Shown: positions 11,368 through 23,589 of the stretch, piece by piece
How positions within the stretch are numbered: the stretch's first letter is position 1
How the letters are laid out: every line of letters begins with the position of its first letter
Assembly: GCF_963676685.1 (NCBI RefSeq)
Contig: NC_092351.1
Span: forward strand, 42,522,733-42,586,732
Source of the DNA: Mytilus edulis
Taxonomy: Eukaryota; Mollusca; Bivalvia; Mytilida; Mytilidae
Direction of reading: 5' to 3'
DNA: 64,000 bases
Translations under genes and position numbers: made by a program
Notes under the pieces: model-generated
Seen by the model: only the letters and a program-made list of their open reading frames with translations
The model's database searches: none
What the model was told of the DNA's origin: nothing

Positions 11368-12989
11368 AGAAATATAAAAAAAACAAAGTTTTTTACCTGA
11401 TAACGTCACAATTACGTCATAATATGTACTTTAAAATAAAAACAGTTTTCCATCTTTATTTCTATTATGAAAAGATCGTGCGCAGGCAAGAAACAACAAA
11501 TTAATTTAACAGCAGCTTTATTATTATTATTGACATGATCCCACCAAATATAAAGCTGTTTCTTGGGTGCGTACATATCTAAAATATACATAAGTTTTGA
11601 TGAAAAACAAGGAAAAATTTTACAAAATAAATCATGATTTGTTGCCGTGGAAACTTGTACTTGTTCAATTACAAATTCATTTTGTTTTTCCGAGTACCTT
11701 GTACTGTATTACAGTTTTCAGTTATTTAAGAATACATATGATATCTTTTAAATTTGCAGTAATTTTTTGGCCAAATAAAGGCCTTATTGCCTCTATTCCA
11801 TTCACCCCAGTACATCCTTAAAAGGGCACATTCTACGAGATATATAGAAAAATTTTGAAGTAGGATGTTTCATATAGAAAAATTTACAGTAGGATGTTTC
11901 TTGTTCAATCATAAATGAAATGAAATAGTGAAATGATAATTAGCTTTTAGCAGCCAGTTGTATGGTTTAATTTTGTCAAATTAGGCTTAGAAACATTGAT
12001 GATGAATTATTCAGTTGCAAGTGATTAATTCGAGCTCATTGAATCCGTGTTCATGTGCATTTCAATTTAACCCCTTCGAAACTCAATTAAATTTTTCAAT
12101 TCTTTGTTTACATTCAAGCACAACATAAGAGTTACAAATCAAATACAATAAATGACAGAATAGACAGGTACACAATATAACTAATAACAAAAGAGTACTT
12201 TCTAAAGATAATAAAACAGTAAGATACATATATACATCTTACTAAACAAAAGTAGATAGTTTCTTAATAAATATAGCTTAATTATGCAATAACTGATTGT
12301 GACACATTGGCAACAATTTTTGCATTTTCAGAACAGATTTGTATGTTGTATAATATGTCGGTTTATATTTCTTTCGATGTTCAGTATAAGTATTATTACT
12401 ACATACATAAAAATAATGATCTCCATCCCCAATACATTCAATACATAAAGTAAATATGCGTTGGGTTCAAGCGGTGTTGTACCATCTGCCAGTTTCCATA
12501 GGGATTTTAAGACTGCATGTTCTTAGTTTTGAAATTCAGATTATTTTATCATCCGGAAGACGCAGTATATAATTTTCAAGACCAAACTAAGTTTTAAATA
12601 ACTTACAATATTCGCAGACATCAATATTACTGAACAACTTTAAAGAAACTAATCTAATAGAATCTGTTTTATAACAGGTTTGATTGTTAAATAATAAAAG
12701 TATTGGTTGAAAAACATATAACCAAAACTTTCATTGCCAAATATAGATTTTGTACAAATGACACCCATTTAAGTTCACAATTATCATCAGTATATAATTC
12801 GAAAATAAGCTTAAACGTAAAACTACTTAGTTTGTTTTCATTTTTAGCTAGAGATCAATAACGCATGCATTGTGCGTGTTCCGTTATTTAAAGGGAACGA
12901 ATTTGAACATTGAAATTAAAATAAGGCAAAACAAAGTTAAATCATTTGATTGACTGATTCGATCAACAAATACACATGTTTATACAGTT
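11368..12989. other. No gene recognised
   Basis: AT-rich intronic sequence. Two adjacent copies of 'gtaggatgtttc' with 'tatagaaaaattt' (11850-11905) form a short tandem duplication. No coding exon found on either strand. Confidence 0.45.
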
Positions 12990-13440
12990 AAATAAAGGCA
13001 ACAGTAGTATACTGCTGTTCAAACTCATAAATCCATGGACAAAAAACAAAATCGGGGTAACAAACTTAAACTGAGGGAAACGCATTAAATATAAGAGAAC
13101 AACGACACAACACTACAATGTAACACACACAGAAACGGACCAAGAATCAGACAAAATCCCACGAGAATAACAAATATAACATCAAAACCAAATACATGAA
13201 TATGGGATAGACAAATACCGTGACACGTCTTATCGCAATGCGAATTTACACTCAAAAATAAGATTAAACAAACGACGCAACGTTAAAATGTAACACACAC
13301 AGAAACGAACTATAATATAACAATGGCCATATTTCTGACTTGGTACAGGACATTTTTAAAGGTTAAAATGGTGGGTTGAACCTGGTTTTGTGGCATGTCA
13401 AACCTCCCTCTTTTATAGCCATGTGAAATATAACATTAAA
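12990..13440 (+). repeat. Dispersed bivalve repeat (family 1), long copy
   Basis: From 'ggcaacagtagtatactgct' to 'gccatgtgaaatataacatt'. Internally it repeats 'cgacacaac..aatgtaacacacacagaaacg' twice, at about 13103 and 13278, so the family has an internal duplication. Parts recur at 8219-8510, 28360-28640 (reversed) and 34515-34625. Confidence 0.75.
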
Positions 13441-14394
13441 ATGACAACTAAAAACTATGATTTCCATATATTTTCAGTCTATAATATGAATAAAACAGAC
13501 CTATAAAAATTCATTACAACGAGTTCGCTTTCTATTTATCATGTCCTGCTAATTGTTTATTTCTTACTTTTTATAATTTGAATAAAAAATTTACATGGTT
13601 ATATATCAAATATGAGAATTTGAGTAGGTGAACAATAATTTGACAGCTAGTGCCTTCAAATAACAAAAAGGATATTAAAGATTATATTGATATGACATTG
13701 TAACTATCATATGTATTTATATGGCCTGATTTCTTTAATGTGGCTTAAGAATGTTAACATTATAATTTTTTTTTATATTGAGTACAAAATAATACACATT
13801 GTGTTACAACTATGCAGTTTAGTAATCACTGGAACAATCATAGATACTCATGGAGTGATTGGAACTTTCTATTTCACTTACATAACGTTTCGAAAATGAT
13901 CATACCAAAAGAAGCGTAATTCAAAAATCTACAGTTATCTCGAATTTTCCGTTTTAAGTATATATATGCAGACATAGACTTAGAGAAAAAAACATCGATA
14001 GACATCAACATTCTCAGCAGTTGGATTGACACTTTTTATTTACAAACTTCATCATACTAGATTGTGACCAATGGACGTAATATTCTCTGTGTATTCCGAG
14101 AAAATATCCGAAGAAAGAAACATATAAAAGATTTGATTCATATATATTTTGACAGTTAAGTTGACATTACTGTTTGTGTAAAACTTCTTGTAAACTTGTG
14201 TATAATAAAGCTTGTTAAATTTTATTTTTAATTTGTGTCTTCAGTTGACTACAAGTATTAGTCGATTTTTCTGGTTGTAACACTAGTTAAAGACATGATT
14301 ATTAGTAGTGTTTACTACTGGAATATTGTACAGGACCCTGTTATTATTTGTTAAGTATCCAGTACAATTGTCTGATTATTAACATGTTATGCCA
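13441..14394. other. No gene recognised
   Basis: AT-rich intronic sequence. The 62-codon plus-strand frame at 13711 is low complexity and has no start or splice support. Confidence 0.45.
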
Positions 14395-14815
14395 TCATGT
14401 TTCTTTTTCTCTCTAGAAATCCCCTAACATATACAGACGTCTTGGAGATCGTTTGTCAAACATTTTCTACTCTACTTAGGACGAAAACTAATGTCCTAGT
14501 GTCTTTTTTGTGTTGGGATGTGTACGATTTAAAGCCCTTTTCAACTGATTTTTATAGTTCCATCTTATGTTGTACTGTTAAACCACTGTCCCAGGTTAAG
14601 GGGGATCCCGCTAACATGTATAACCCCGCCACATTGTGAATATATGTGCCTGTCCCAAGTCAGGAGTCTGTAAATCAGTGGTTGTCGTTTGTTTATTGCT
14701 CATTGTTGAAGGCCGTACGGTGAACTATAGTTGTTAATTTCTATGTCATTTTGATCTCTTGTGGATAGTTGTTTCATTGGCATCAATACCACATCTTCTT
14801 TTATATAAGTCAAGT
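14395..14815 (-). repeat. Dispersed bivalve repeat (family 3), reversed copy
   Basis: Reverse complement of the long copy at 21567-22200. Shared landmarks are 'tgtcccaggtta', 'gggatcccgctaacatg' and 'ttgttgaaggccgtacggtg'. The 80-codon plus-strand frame at 14397 is the repeat, not a gene. Confidence 0.75.
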
Positions 14816-14989
14816 CAAAATGGTTCAGCGACATAAAAATATGTTTCATCAAACAGTTATAAACTGCTATTCAATCAAATGATTAGTTTGCTTCTTTTAG
14901 ACTAGGAAGCATATACAATACTTGTATTGGAACATAGAGTGTATTGATTCTATGATACCAGTGAACAAGAATCATAACACGTTTTTCGA

Positions 14990-15290
14990 AACCTTTAAAT
15001 AAGGACGTTGTTTAAGAATATCAATCATGTGGTCATTTTTATAAATTTCCTGTTTACAAAATTTTGAATGTTTCGAAAAACTAAGGATTTTCTTATTCCA
15101 GGCATAGATTACCTTAGCCATATTTGGCACAACTTTTTGGAATTTTGGATCCTCAATGCTCTTCAACTTTGTACTTGTTTGGCTTTATAGATATTTCGAT
15201 TTGAGCGTCATTGATTAGTCTTATGTAGACGAAACGCGCGTCTGGCGTACTAAATTATAATACTGGTACTTTTGATAACTATTTAAGGTC
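14990..15290 (+). repeat. Dispersed bivalve repeat (family 4)
   Basis: Contains 'aaactaaggattttcttatt', 'aattttggatcctcaatgct' and 'gacgaaacgcgcgtctggcg', and ends 'actggtacttttgataacta'. Other copies are at 16790, 18060, 30296 and 50105-50660. Confidence 0.75.
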
Positions 15291-15376
15291 ATTTGAGTTT
15301 TTCATCTTATAGTTAAGGCTAAAAAAAATAGTCACAACAAAACATCGCACAACACATATGGATAGCCAGTGCATAC

Positions 15377-15522
15377 CTTTTCTGTCCCTGCATATATGTA
15401 ATTAGTATTTTCTCCTAAGCAGAGGTTTATGCATTGTAATGTAGAAGATGTAGTTTGTTGCATTACAGACAACGTGTCGCTTCGATCATTCCAGTAACAT
15501 CCAAACATTGAAAGGCCTGCTC
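15377..15522 (-). CDS. WSC-domain protein, exon with N-terminal half of the domain
   Basis: The acceptor TTTTTAATAG (15523-15532) and donor AAAG|GTATGC (15372-15377) enclose 146 nt (phase 1 in, phase 0 out). The product reads AGLSMFGCYWNDRSDTLSV, then CINLCLG and YIYAGTEK. GCYxD..R.L, Cxx.C and YAG are the first half of a WSC domain, normally followed by the CYCG half, which sits on the 9884-10019 exon. Phase 1 entry fits the signal-peptide exon at 29138-29195, which ends in phase 1, but no transcript proves that joint. The protein is likely secreted or a cell-surface carbohydrate binder. Confidence 0.72.
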
Positions 15523-15532
15523 CTATTAAAAA

Positions 15533-15918
15533 AGATAAAATGTTACACAATATTTAACACAAAAAAATATAATTCATATCGTTATTTGCTTGAAGAATTT
15601 TAAATTTAAAAATCTCTTAGAAATTTGTAAATCACCTAAAAGTCGAATGCAATGACACTTTGTTCTTTTAATTTACATGAGAAAAGGTCCATACCAAAAG
15701 CTTTTTAAGGAATTGATTGATTGATTCAGTCCTTACATGTTGATAGTTTACATATCGTTCATTGGTAAATATTTCAAGCCTGTTCTAGACAAGAACAATA
15801 AATAATATAGTTAGATCATCTAGTAGAAATCGTTTGGAGGAAATTTAGACTTCGACTGGAAAAGAAGAGAATATAGGACGTTTGTTGAATAAATCGTTTT
15901 GGTTGGCATTAAGTAATA
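15533..15918. other. Intron, nothing recognised
   Basis: Includes a degraded 'gattgattgattcagtcctt' piece near 15716 resembling the 5' end of the SINE-like family seen intact at 43241. Otherwise featureless. Confidence 0.4.
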
Positions 15919-15921
15919 TAA

Positions 15922-16209
15922 GGGAGCTACCATTTGATTTTTATGGGGGGGGGGGGGGGCTAGGATGAAAAATTTTGTCCTGCACTTTTTTTTAGCTGTA
16001 ATCTCTGTCCTGCCTTTTTATTTTTCACTCTGTTCGGTCCTGCCTTTTTTTTTTAGTTTATCCTGACTTTTTTTTACCTAAATTGTCGTCCTGACTTTTT
16101 TTTTTGCAAGTGTCTCATCCTGTTTTTTATTTTAACTCAAAACTCCTGTCCTGCCTATTTTTTTCAAATTTCATCCTAGCCCCCCCATAAAAATCAAATG
16201 GTAGCTCCC
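15922..16209. mobile_element. MITE with ~30-bp terminal inverted repeats and TAA duplications
   Basis: 288 bp. The ends read GGGAGCTACCATTTGATTTT and its exact complement, running on into a G run and a C run. TAA is duplicated on both sides (15919-15921 and 16210-16212), the 3-bp TWA type made by PIF/Harbinger transposases. The interior has about six 'gtcctg' plus T-run repeats and no coding capacity. A degraded relative lies in the transposase intron at 54722-54912. Confidence 0.8.
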
Positions 16210-16212
16210 TAA

Positions 16213-16789
16213 GACTGATCTCAAACATATAGAATACCAAAACGTTTTGTTGTGACGAATTAAGTGACGCGTTAATTCGATGTCGCACAAATATCACTAT
16301 TTAACTCTAGAAACAAATGATAAAAGTAAAAGATGACAAACATCACCAACTGCCATTTTAAATCAACTCGTGTTATAAAAAAAGAATCTCTCAAATGATA
16401 CTATGAGAAAATAGGAATCATGAATATAAACCTTAATTTTAAAGTTAAAATAACAAATATGATGTGCTACTTTTCGAGATAAATAGGGTCGGAACGGATA
16501 GACATTTATTAAATATTTAGTTCCTTGGACATTTCTTTCCTTTAGGCAACAATTGCTATGAAGTTTTAACCATTTTAGAAAGAAGAAAAGAAACGTGCGT
16601 TTATCCAGTTAACGTTCTCGATTTGATAAATGCTTACAAGTTTAAAGATTCACTAAAACGTTTTTTAAAATGCCAATAAATGACTGAATAATGCTTCCAA
16701 TAAAAAAAATATCTACTGCATTTAATAGTTAAAAAAACCAACCAGTCTATAATTGTTAATGAGCTTTTGATAAGGCAAATGTATTCTGA
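16213..16789. other. No gene recognised
   Basis: AT-rich intronic sequence; no repeat or exon that I can name. Confidence 0.45.
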
Positions 16790-17115
16790 AATCTTTATGA
16801 CGTGGTTGTCTGCTTTGAATTTTTGAAATACTAAGGCTTTTCTACCTCAGAAATATATTACCTTAGTTGTATGTGGCAAAACTTTTTGAATTTTGGTCCT
16901 CAATGCTCTTCAACTTCGTAAATTATTTGGCCTTTTACATATTTTTTGATTCGAGCGTCACTGATGAGTCTTTTGTAGACAAAACGCGCATCTTCGAGCG
17001 TCACTGACGATTTTTTTGTAGATAAAACGCACATCTTCGAGCGTCATTGATGAGTCTTTTGTAGACGAAACGCGCCTCTGGCGTAAAATTTGAAACCTGG
17101 TATCTATGATGAGTT
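16790..17115 (+). repeat. Family 4 repeat with a three-unit 43-bp tandem expansion
   Basis: Same family as 14990-15290, but the 'gagcgtcactgatgagtctt..acgcgcatcttc' block occurs three times in a row (16953-17085), with the units differing by point changes. Confidence 0.75.
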
Positions 17116-17214
17116 TATTTGCTTATTTACAAATAACAATAGTGAATTTTACAACCATGTACTTAAAGATAGCACCCGCAAAGTGGAAAGGGATTATTAT
17201 ACTTTGTAATTAGA

Positions 17215-17560
17215 TATAGGACGATGTGGTATGAGTGCCTATGAGACAACTCTCCATGCAAATAACAATTTATAAAAGTAAACCATTATAGGTCAAGGTA
17301 CGAGCCTCAACACAGAGCCTTGGCTCACACCGAACAACAAGCTTTATGGGCCCCCAAAATTACTAGTGTAAAACCATTCAAACGGGAAAAACAACGGTCT
17401 AATCTATATAAAAAAATTAAAAAAAAACGAGAAACGAGAAATAACTGGTTTCTCAATCCACTACAAATAATAAAATTGGGAATGGAAATGGGGAATGTGT
17501 CAAAGAGACAACAACCCGACCATAGAAAAAAAAACAACAGCAAAAGGTCAACAAATAAAT
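17215..17560 (+). repeat. Composite of family 3 and reversed family 2 repeat pieces
   Basis: 17218-17430 resembles the start of family 3 ('ggtatgagtgcctatgagac', 'ccattcaaacgggaaaa'). 17475-17530 is the reverse of the end of family 2 ('gggaatgtgtcaaagagaca'). The overlapping frames on both strands are repeat sequence. Confidence 0.65.
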
Positions 17561-18361
17561 AAATATGTTTAAAAAACTTAATGTCGTAAAGTGGTGACAA
17601 GTTTAAGACTATGCAACAGGGCTTTTCTTAATGGAGTATTTGTTTTCTTGATTCTTAGACCAACTCTGTTAAAAAGTTAATCGAACATCTCTGGTGGCAT
17701 TCTAAAAAAATGAGAGAAGGAATGTTCATCCTTGTTTTGCTACTCGTGCACCTACTGATAACCAAACTGGGGTAGACAACCAAGTATAAACCCAACTGGA
17801 ATTACGCCATCTACTCTCTTCTTCAATAACAATATGATTGCCTGGTCGTTAAGATTTATTTTGTATCTGTTTACATGATTGTTGGAGCATTACTACATGT
17901 ACATTGTCTTATGGTTCCATGTTTTAATTGTAATTGATGTTTCAATCAAAACCTGAAGAGCCTTCACATTTATTTATGTGACAATGACCATGACTAAAAC
18001 TCGAAATGAATATCGTCGGGTCGTAAGATGAGCGTGATGAGGACGATAAGAAATTTAAAAAGTTGATGAATATTTCCTATTCACTAATGAGTCTTATGTA
18101 GACCAAACCCACGTCTGTCGTATCAAATTATAAGTCTGGTACCTTTGAGAACTATGAAGTGACACAATCTCCTAGTTTATGTACAAACGACGAAAAAAGA
18201 AATGATATCATCCTTAAACGTTCGTAAAAATTAGTATAAGTTTTTGAGATATAAGTATGAAAAATATACATGCAGCTAACCCTTGCCTCCTTCATAGCAG
18301 GACCTCAGCTAACAATAACGAAGAAAAATAAGTTTTTTGTAAGTACATGAGTAATAAAACT
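17561..18361. other. Repeat scraps, no gene
   Basis: A degraded family 4 piece is at 18060-18165 ('gtcttatgtagaccaaaccc'). The rest is unrecognised AT-rich intronic sequence. Confidence 0.45.
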
Positions 18362-20050
18362 AGAGGCTTTCAAGAGTCTGTGTCGCTCACCTTGGTCTAT
18401 GTGCATAATAAACAATGGACACAGATAAATTCATGACCAAATTGTGTTTTGGTGATCATGATGTGTTTACTTTACTGGACATTCTTCTTGCTACAATTAT
18501 CTCTATCTATAATGATATACAAAATATATTATGAAAATTGTTAAAAAATTACTATAAAGGGCAATAACTCCTTAATTGGTCAACTGACAATTTTGGTCAT
18601 TTGACTTATTTGTAGATCTTACTTTGCTGAACATTATTGCTGTTTACAGTTTATCTCAATCTATTATAATATTCAAGATAATAACCAAAAACTGCAAAAT
18701 TTCCTTAAAATTACTTATTCTAGGGCAGCAACCTAACAACAGGTTGTCTGTTTTTTCTGAAATTTCAGGGCAGATAGATCTTGACCTGATAAACAATTTA
18801 TCCCCATGTCAGATTTGCTCTAAATGCTTCGGTTTCAGAGATACAAGCCAAAATCTACATTTCGCCCCTATGTACAATGTACTATTTTTAGCCATGGCGG
18901 CAGGGTCACGCCACACATTTTTAAAACTAGATATCCAAATGATGATTGTGACCAAGTTTGGTTAAATTTGGCCCAGTAGTTTCAGAGGAGAAGATTTTTT
19001 TAAAAGAATACTAAAATTTTAGAAGAATGGTTAAAAATTGACTATAAAGGGCAATAACTTCTTAATGGGTCAACTGACAATTTTTGTCATTTGACTTATT
19101 TGTAGATCTTACTTTGCTGAACATTATTGCTGTTTACAGTTTATCTCTATCTATAATAATATTCAAGATAATGAGCAAAAACTGCAAAATTTCCTTAAAA
19201 TAACTAATTCTGGGGCAGCAACCCAACAACGGGTTGTCCGATTTGTCTGAAAATTTGAGGGCAGATAGGTCCTGACCTAATAGATTATTTTACCCCCATG
19301 TCAGATTTGCTCTAAATGCTTTGGTTATAGAGTTATAAGCCAAAATCTACATTTTACCCCTATGTTCTATTTTTAGCCATGGCGGCCATCTTGGTTGGTT
19401 GGCAGGGTCACGCCACACATTTTTAAAACTAGATACCCAAATGTTGATTGTGGCCAAGTTTGGATTAATTTGGCCCAGTAGTTTCAGAGGAGAAGATTTT
19501 TGTAAAAGATTACTTAGATTTACGAAAAATGGTTAAAAATTTACTATAAAGGGCAATAACTTCTAAAGGGGTCAACTGACTATTTCAGTCATGTTGACTT
19601 ATTTGTAAATCTTACTTTGCTGAACATTATTGCTGTTTACAGTTTATCTCTATCTATAATAATATTCAAGATAATAACCAAAAACAGTAAAATTTCCTTA
19701 AAACTACCAATTTAGAGGCAGTAACCCAACAACGGGTTGTCCGATTTATCTCAAAATTTTAGGGCAGATAGATCTTTACCTGATAAACAATTTTACCCGT
19801 CAGATTTGCTCTAAATGCTTTGGTTTTAGAGTTATGCATTTTACCCCTATGTTCTATTTTTAGCCATGGCGGCCATCTTGGTTGGTTGGCCGGGTCACCG
19901 GACACATTTTTTTAAACTAGATACCCCAATGATGATTGTGGCCAAATTTGCTTTAATTTGGCCCCGTAGTTTCAGAGGAAAAGATTTTTGTAAAAGTTAA
20001 CGACGACGACGGACGCAAAGTGATTGGAAAGCTGAAAATGGTCAAAATCG
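18362..20050 (+). repeat. Large dispersed bivalve repeat (family 6), three internal units
   Basis: Begins 'tagaggctttcaagagtctg' and ends 'gacgacgacggacgcaaagt'. The core of about 500 bp occurs three times, starting near 18550, 19041 and 19540; each carries 'aagggcaataact', 'tgaacattattgctgtttac', 'gggttgtccgattt', 'ttagccatggcggc' and 'tggcccagtagtttcagagg'. A reversed copy is at 50755-51785. The 113-codon frame at 18624 is inside the unit and is broken in the other units, so it is not a gene. Confidence 0.8.
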
Positions 20051-20134
20051 ACTTGTGAAAACCATCAATATGATTTTATTTATCCAATCAAAGTCATGTA
20101 TTTGTTGCTTATCACTCAAATACCATTTAACATT

Positions 20135-20516
20135 TCACGGACGCCATTACGAGTTGGTTGACCGTATGGAATAACCGTTTTACAGCTGATATCAGATATG
20201 TTTTACGTTGTAACTATAAACCCTTCCCTTTTTACGAGTGTGACCTACCGAATTAGACCATTTACCGGATTTGTAATAAGATAAGCAACACGACAGGTGC
20301 CACATGTGGAGCAGGATCTGCTTATCCTTTGGAGCACATGAGATCACCCCCAGTTTTTGGTGGGGTTCGTGTTTCTTAGTATTTAGTTTTCTATGTTGTG
20401 TCTTCTGCACTGTTATATTTGCCTGTTTGTCTATTTATTTTAGCCATGGATTTGTCAATGTATTTTCAATCTATGATCTTGACTGTCCCTCTGGTATTTT
20501 AGTGCATCTTTTACAT
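20135..20516 (+). mobile_element. Penelope-like element, detached 3' end
   Basis: Matches the last ~100 coding bases and the 3' untranslated region of the Naiad-like copies ('ggacgccattacgagttggt' to 'ctggtattttagtgcatctt'). More diverged than the 10651 fragment. Confidence 0.75.
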
Positions 20517-21566
20517 AAGATATCAACTGATTTCCAGAAGTATCAAACAGAAATGATAAAATAAGATACGATACGATTCCAATTGAGTTGAGCAAATATT
20601 TATTCAGATTTTTAAAATGGTTTCCAAGATTTTCCAAGATGCGTCATTTTTGGTGAGTATTTAATGATCCGACTTTCTGGAACATTCAATTAAATTATCC
20701 GGAAATTTTGGATTGCCAATAGCAAATTTTACAGTATACTAATTTATATTTTCATCATATGCGATATCAACCTGAGCAAACAATATATGTCGGAAGGCCT
20801 GATCATATATTGTATTTAGTATTAAATACAGAAATTTTGTATATTATACAGCATTCTTTCTTCCATCTATATCATCATTACTATGTATCGCGTCTCTTTC
20901 GGACTCTCCCATATATTTTATCCGGCACTCCTCGGAGATTATTGTTAGAAGTAGGCAACAACAACTTCCATATCACGGAATTCCTCTTTACCAACTTTAA
21001 GAGGACATTCTCCAGTTAGATTGCAAAATACATTTCGCGTCTTTAAATTGACCCTGTTAATTGTTCTCGATCAGTTATAATGACCTTGGAGGCTGTATTG
21101 ACCCTAGGCGTTGCCTTGTGCTTTTACAAAGTTTCTGACGTCAGAATTCATTTCCATAAATCTTCCTGGATAGAAGGTAAAACATGGCTTTTAAAAACTG
21201 ACTGACTCAATGAACTACATTGCATGGCGGGCTACTACGTGTTTACTACTACTTAAAAACACGTGGAAGTAGTTGGGGAAAACTGTCAACTAATATCGTG
21301 TCTGGGACTCTTAATTTTAAATGCTTTTCTTCAGCAAACGATGAAACGTGTAAAAAAGTAAACTGCATAACATAATTGGCAATTTGCATGTTCATATTTA
21401 AAAAAAGTATTCACTGGCTTTACGATTAGACTTTCTTTTTCGCCTTGTAAAGTAGTTGAACAGGTTTTGTACGTAGTTATTCATTGTACCTGTGCATCCA
21501 TTTCAACTGAAACAGTGAATTTTGTAATAGTAAAAGTTCAATGATAAGTTAATATTGATATCAAAA
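20517..21566. other. No gene recognised
   Basis: Unique-looking AT-rich sequence. The 86-codon plus-strand frame at 20759 has no domain or splice support. Confidence 0.4.
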
Positions 21567-22200
21567 TATAAAAAAGAATTTGTGGTATGATTGCCAATGA
21601 GACAAATATCCACAAAAGACCAAAATGATACAGACAATAACAACTATTTATAGGTCACCGTACGGCCTTCAACAATGAACAAAGCTCATACCGCATAGTC
21701 AGCTACAATAGGCCCCGATAAGACAATGTAAAACAATTCAAACGAGAAAACTAACGGCCTTATTTATGTAAAAAAAATTAACGAAAACCAAATATGTAAC
21801 ACATAAACAAACGACAACCACTGAATTACAGGCTCCTGACTTGGGACAGGCACATACACAAAAAATGTGACGGGGTTAAACATGTTAGCGGGATCCCAAC
21901 CCTCCCCTAACCTGGGACAGTGGTATAACAGTACAACATAAAAACGAACTATAAAAATCAGTTGAAAAAGGCTTAACTCATCAGATGGACAAAAATACAA
22001 GCGGACGTGGCCGGGTACTTACACATCCCGACACAAAAAGACGCAATGAACAGATCTGAGAATACTCGCAGTTATCTGACAGCTACTTCAAAGCCACTAA
22101 CAACTGATAAAAAAAATCATGCATCTAAGACTAAACTATCAATCCGTACACATCCCACATCCAATGGATTTAGTGTAAAGACGTCTTAAGCAGCCAGAGA
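21567..22200 (+). repeat. Dispersed bivalve repeat (family 3), long copy
   Basis: Runs from 'tgtggtatgattgccaatga' through 'ggtcaccgtacggccttcaa', 'ggctcctgacttgggacagg', 'gttagcgggatcccaaccct' and 'cagatggacaaaaatacaag'. Other copies: 14395 (reversed), 17218, 30772, 48476, 54478 and 61020 (reversed). Frames at 21764 and 22007 are repeat. Confidence 0.78.
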
Positions 22201-22334
22201 AAAACATGCACGAGCTCGTGCAATGCCAAGTTACAGGTATCGACAGATTGTAGATCCATGAACATGTATATGTATATAACATACTAGTAATATTTAGCTA
22301 GCTTTTTATTTACTGATAACACAATCAATATTTA

Positions 22335-22401
22335 TTAAAAGACCTCCGAACAAAAAGGGGTGTTCAGATTTGAACAGCCTTTTTTTGAGGAGGTCTTTTA
22401 A
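22335..22401. repeat. Foldback hairpin
   Basis: The arms TTAAAAGACCTCC and GGAGGTCTTTTAA extend inward through an A/T-run and a second complementary block (TGTTCA / TGAACA), giving a near-continuous stem of about 30 bp with a small loop. Could be a tiny MITE or a palindromic scar. Confidence 0.65.
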
Positions 22402-23094
22402 TGTCAATATTAACTTAATTATTGAACTTTTACTGACTTACAAACCGTCAAAAATATAAGAAAAGTACTTAAAAAGCACTTGCAGAAACCTAATTCTCCT
22501 GAACTGGACGAGTCTATAGAAATATGTTCAACTTAAATGATAGTTAAACAGTACTCAGACTGATATATACAACTAACAGTTACCAAATTGAAATGAAAAC
22601 GGATCGATTTAATGGCATTATATCATATAATTATTTATTTATGATAAAAAATAAAAATTAGCATCTAAATAACACTTAATGATAGTTTTACAAAATTAGG
22701 GGGTAAATTTATATTTTTTATCCAACTTTTCAAAATAACGATTTCTTATTAAACAAATCAGGCAATCAAAACCCCATACAGACCTCATTTATAACTGACC
22801 AATAAATATTATGCCCAACAACTTCATACTATATAAAATTGATGTTTTTTTTTTTTTTTATCTGTCAGTAATCATGAAATAGATTCGTTTAGTCGTCCGT
22901 CATTCCCTTTTCATGTCTAAATGAAGCAAAAACACCTGAAAAAAACTTTTATCTTTCTTAGTTTTATCTATGCCTGGCTAAAAAAATCATATGTTATAAA
23001 TCGTATTAAAACAGTAGATACGAACCATAGTAAAAAAAATTTTAAAACTTTTTAATAAGTAGTCAGTTATGTGATAAACTGAAGAGACAGCCCC

Positions 23095-23125
<31 letters not shown>

Positions 23126-23231
23126 AAGAAAGAACCAAAACAAAACAACATACACTTTTAAATGGAAATAGTAAATTATAGCAGTTTACAAGATTTTGTC
23201 TTTGAGTGCTAAGTACTGAACAGAGAAATCA
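22402..23231. other. No gene; simple-sequence tracts
   Basis: A T-run lies at about 22848 and a C-run followed by an A-run at 23091-23127. No coding features seen. Confidence 0.5.
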
Positions 23232-23560
23232 ATTAAGTTGATTGATTGTTGTTTGCTTTACGTCCAGTAGCAAATATTTCATGCAAGTTCATGACTATAA
23301 CACATAGATTTTAAATACAATAGGTAGTAAGTACAATAGGTCGACAGTGAGGTCGGACGTGAAACTTTAAAATACCACTGGAATATGAGGGTATATTGAA
23401 TAAGGACAGACATTTTGACTTGAAACAGCTGGCAATATTCGGACCACTCGAATAATAGGTGCAAGAGTTTTAATTTGCCGAGAGCGTTGATCCATAAATT
23501 CTACCCTGGAGTCGATCATCCATGTTTACGTGTAGTTTACAATATCATTTCACGCATCCA
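23232..23560 (+). repeat. SINE-like repeat (family 5), diverged copy
   Basis: Follows the order of the intact elements at 43241 and 47182: 'gattgattgttgtttgcttt', 'gtccagtagcaaatatttca', then 'aataggtagtaagt..' and 'actggaatatgagggtatat'. Lacks the intact 3' end. Confidence 0.65.
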
Positions 23561-23589
23561 ATTTAGGTTAGATACTTTTAGCTAGCTTT

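Noticed and set aside
18624..18965. 113-codon plus-strand frame
   Set aside because: Lies in the three-unit bivalve repeat; the other two units break it.
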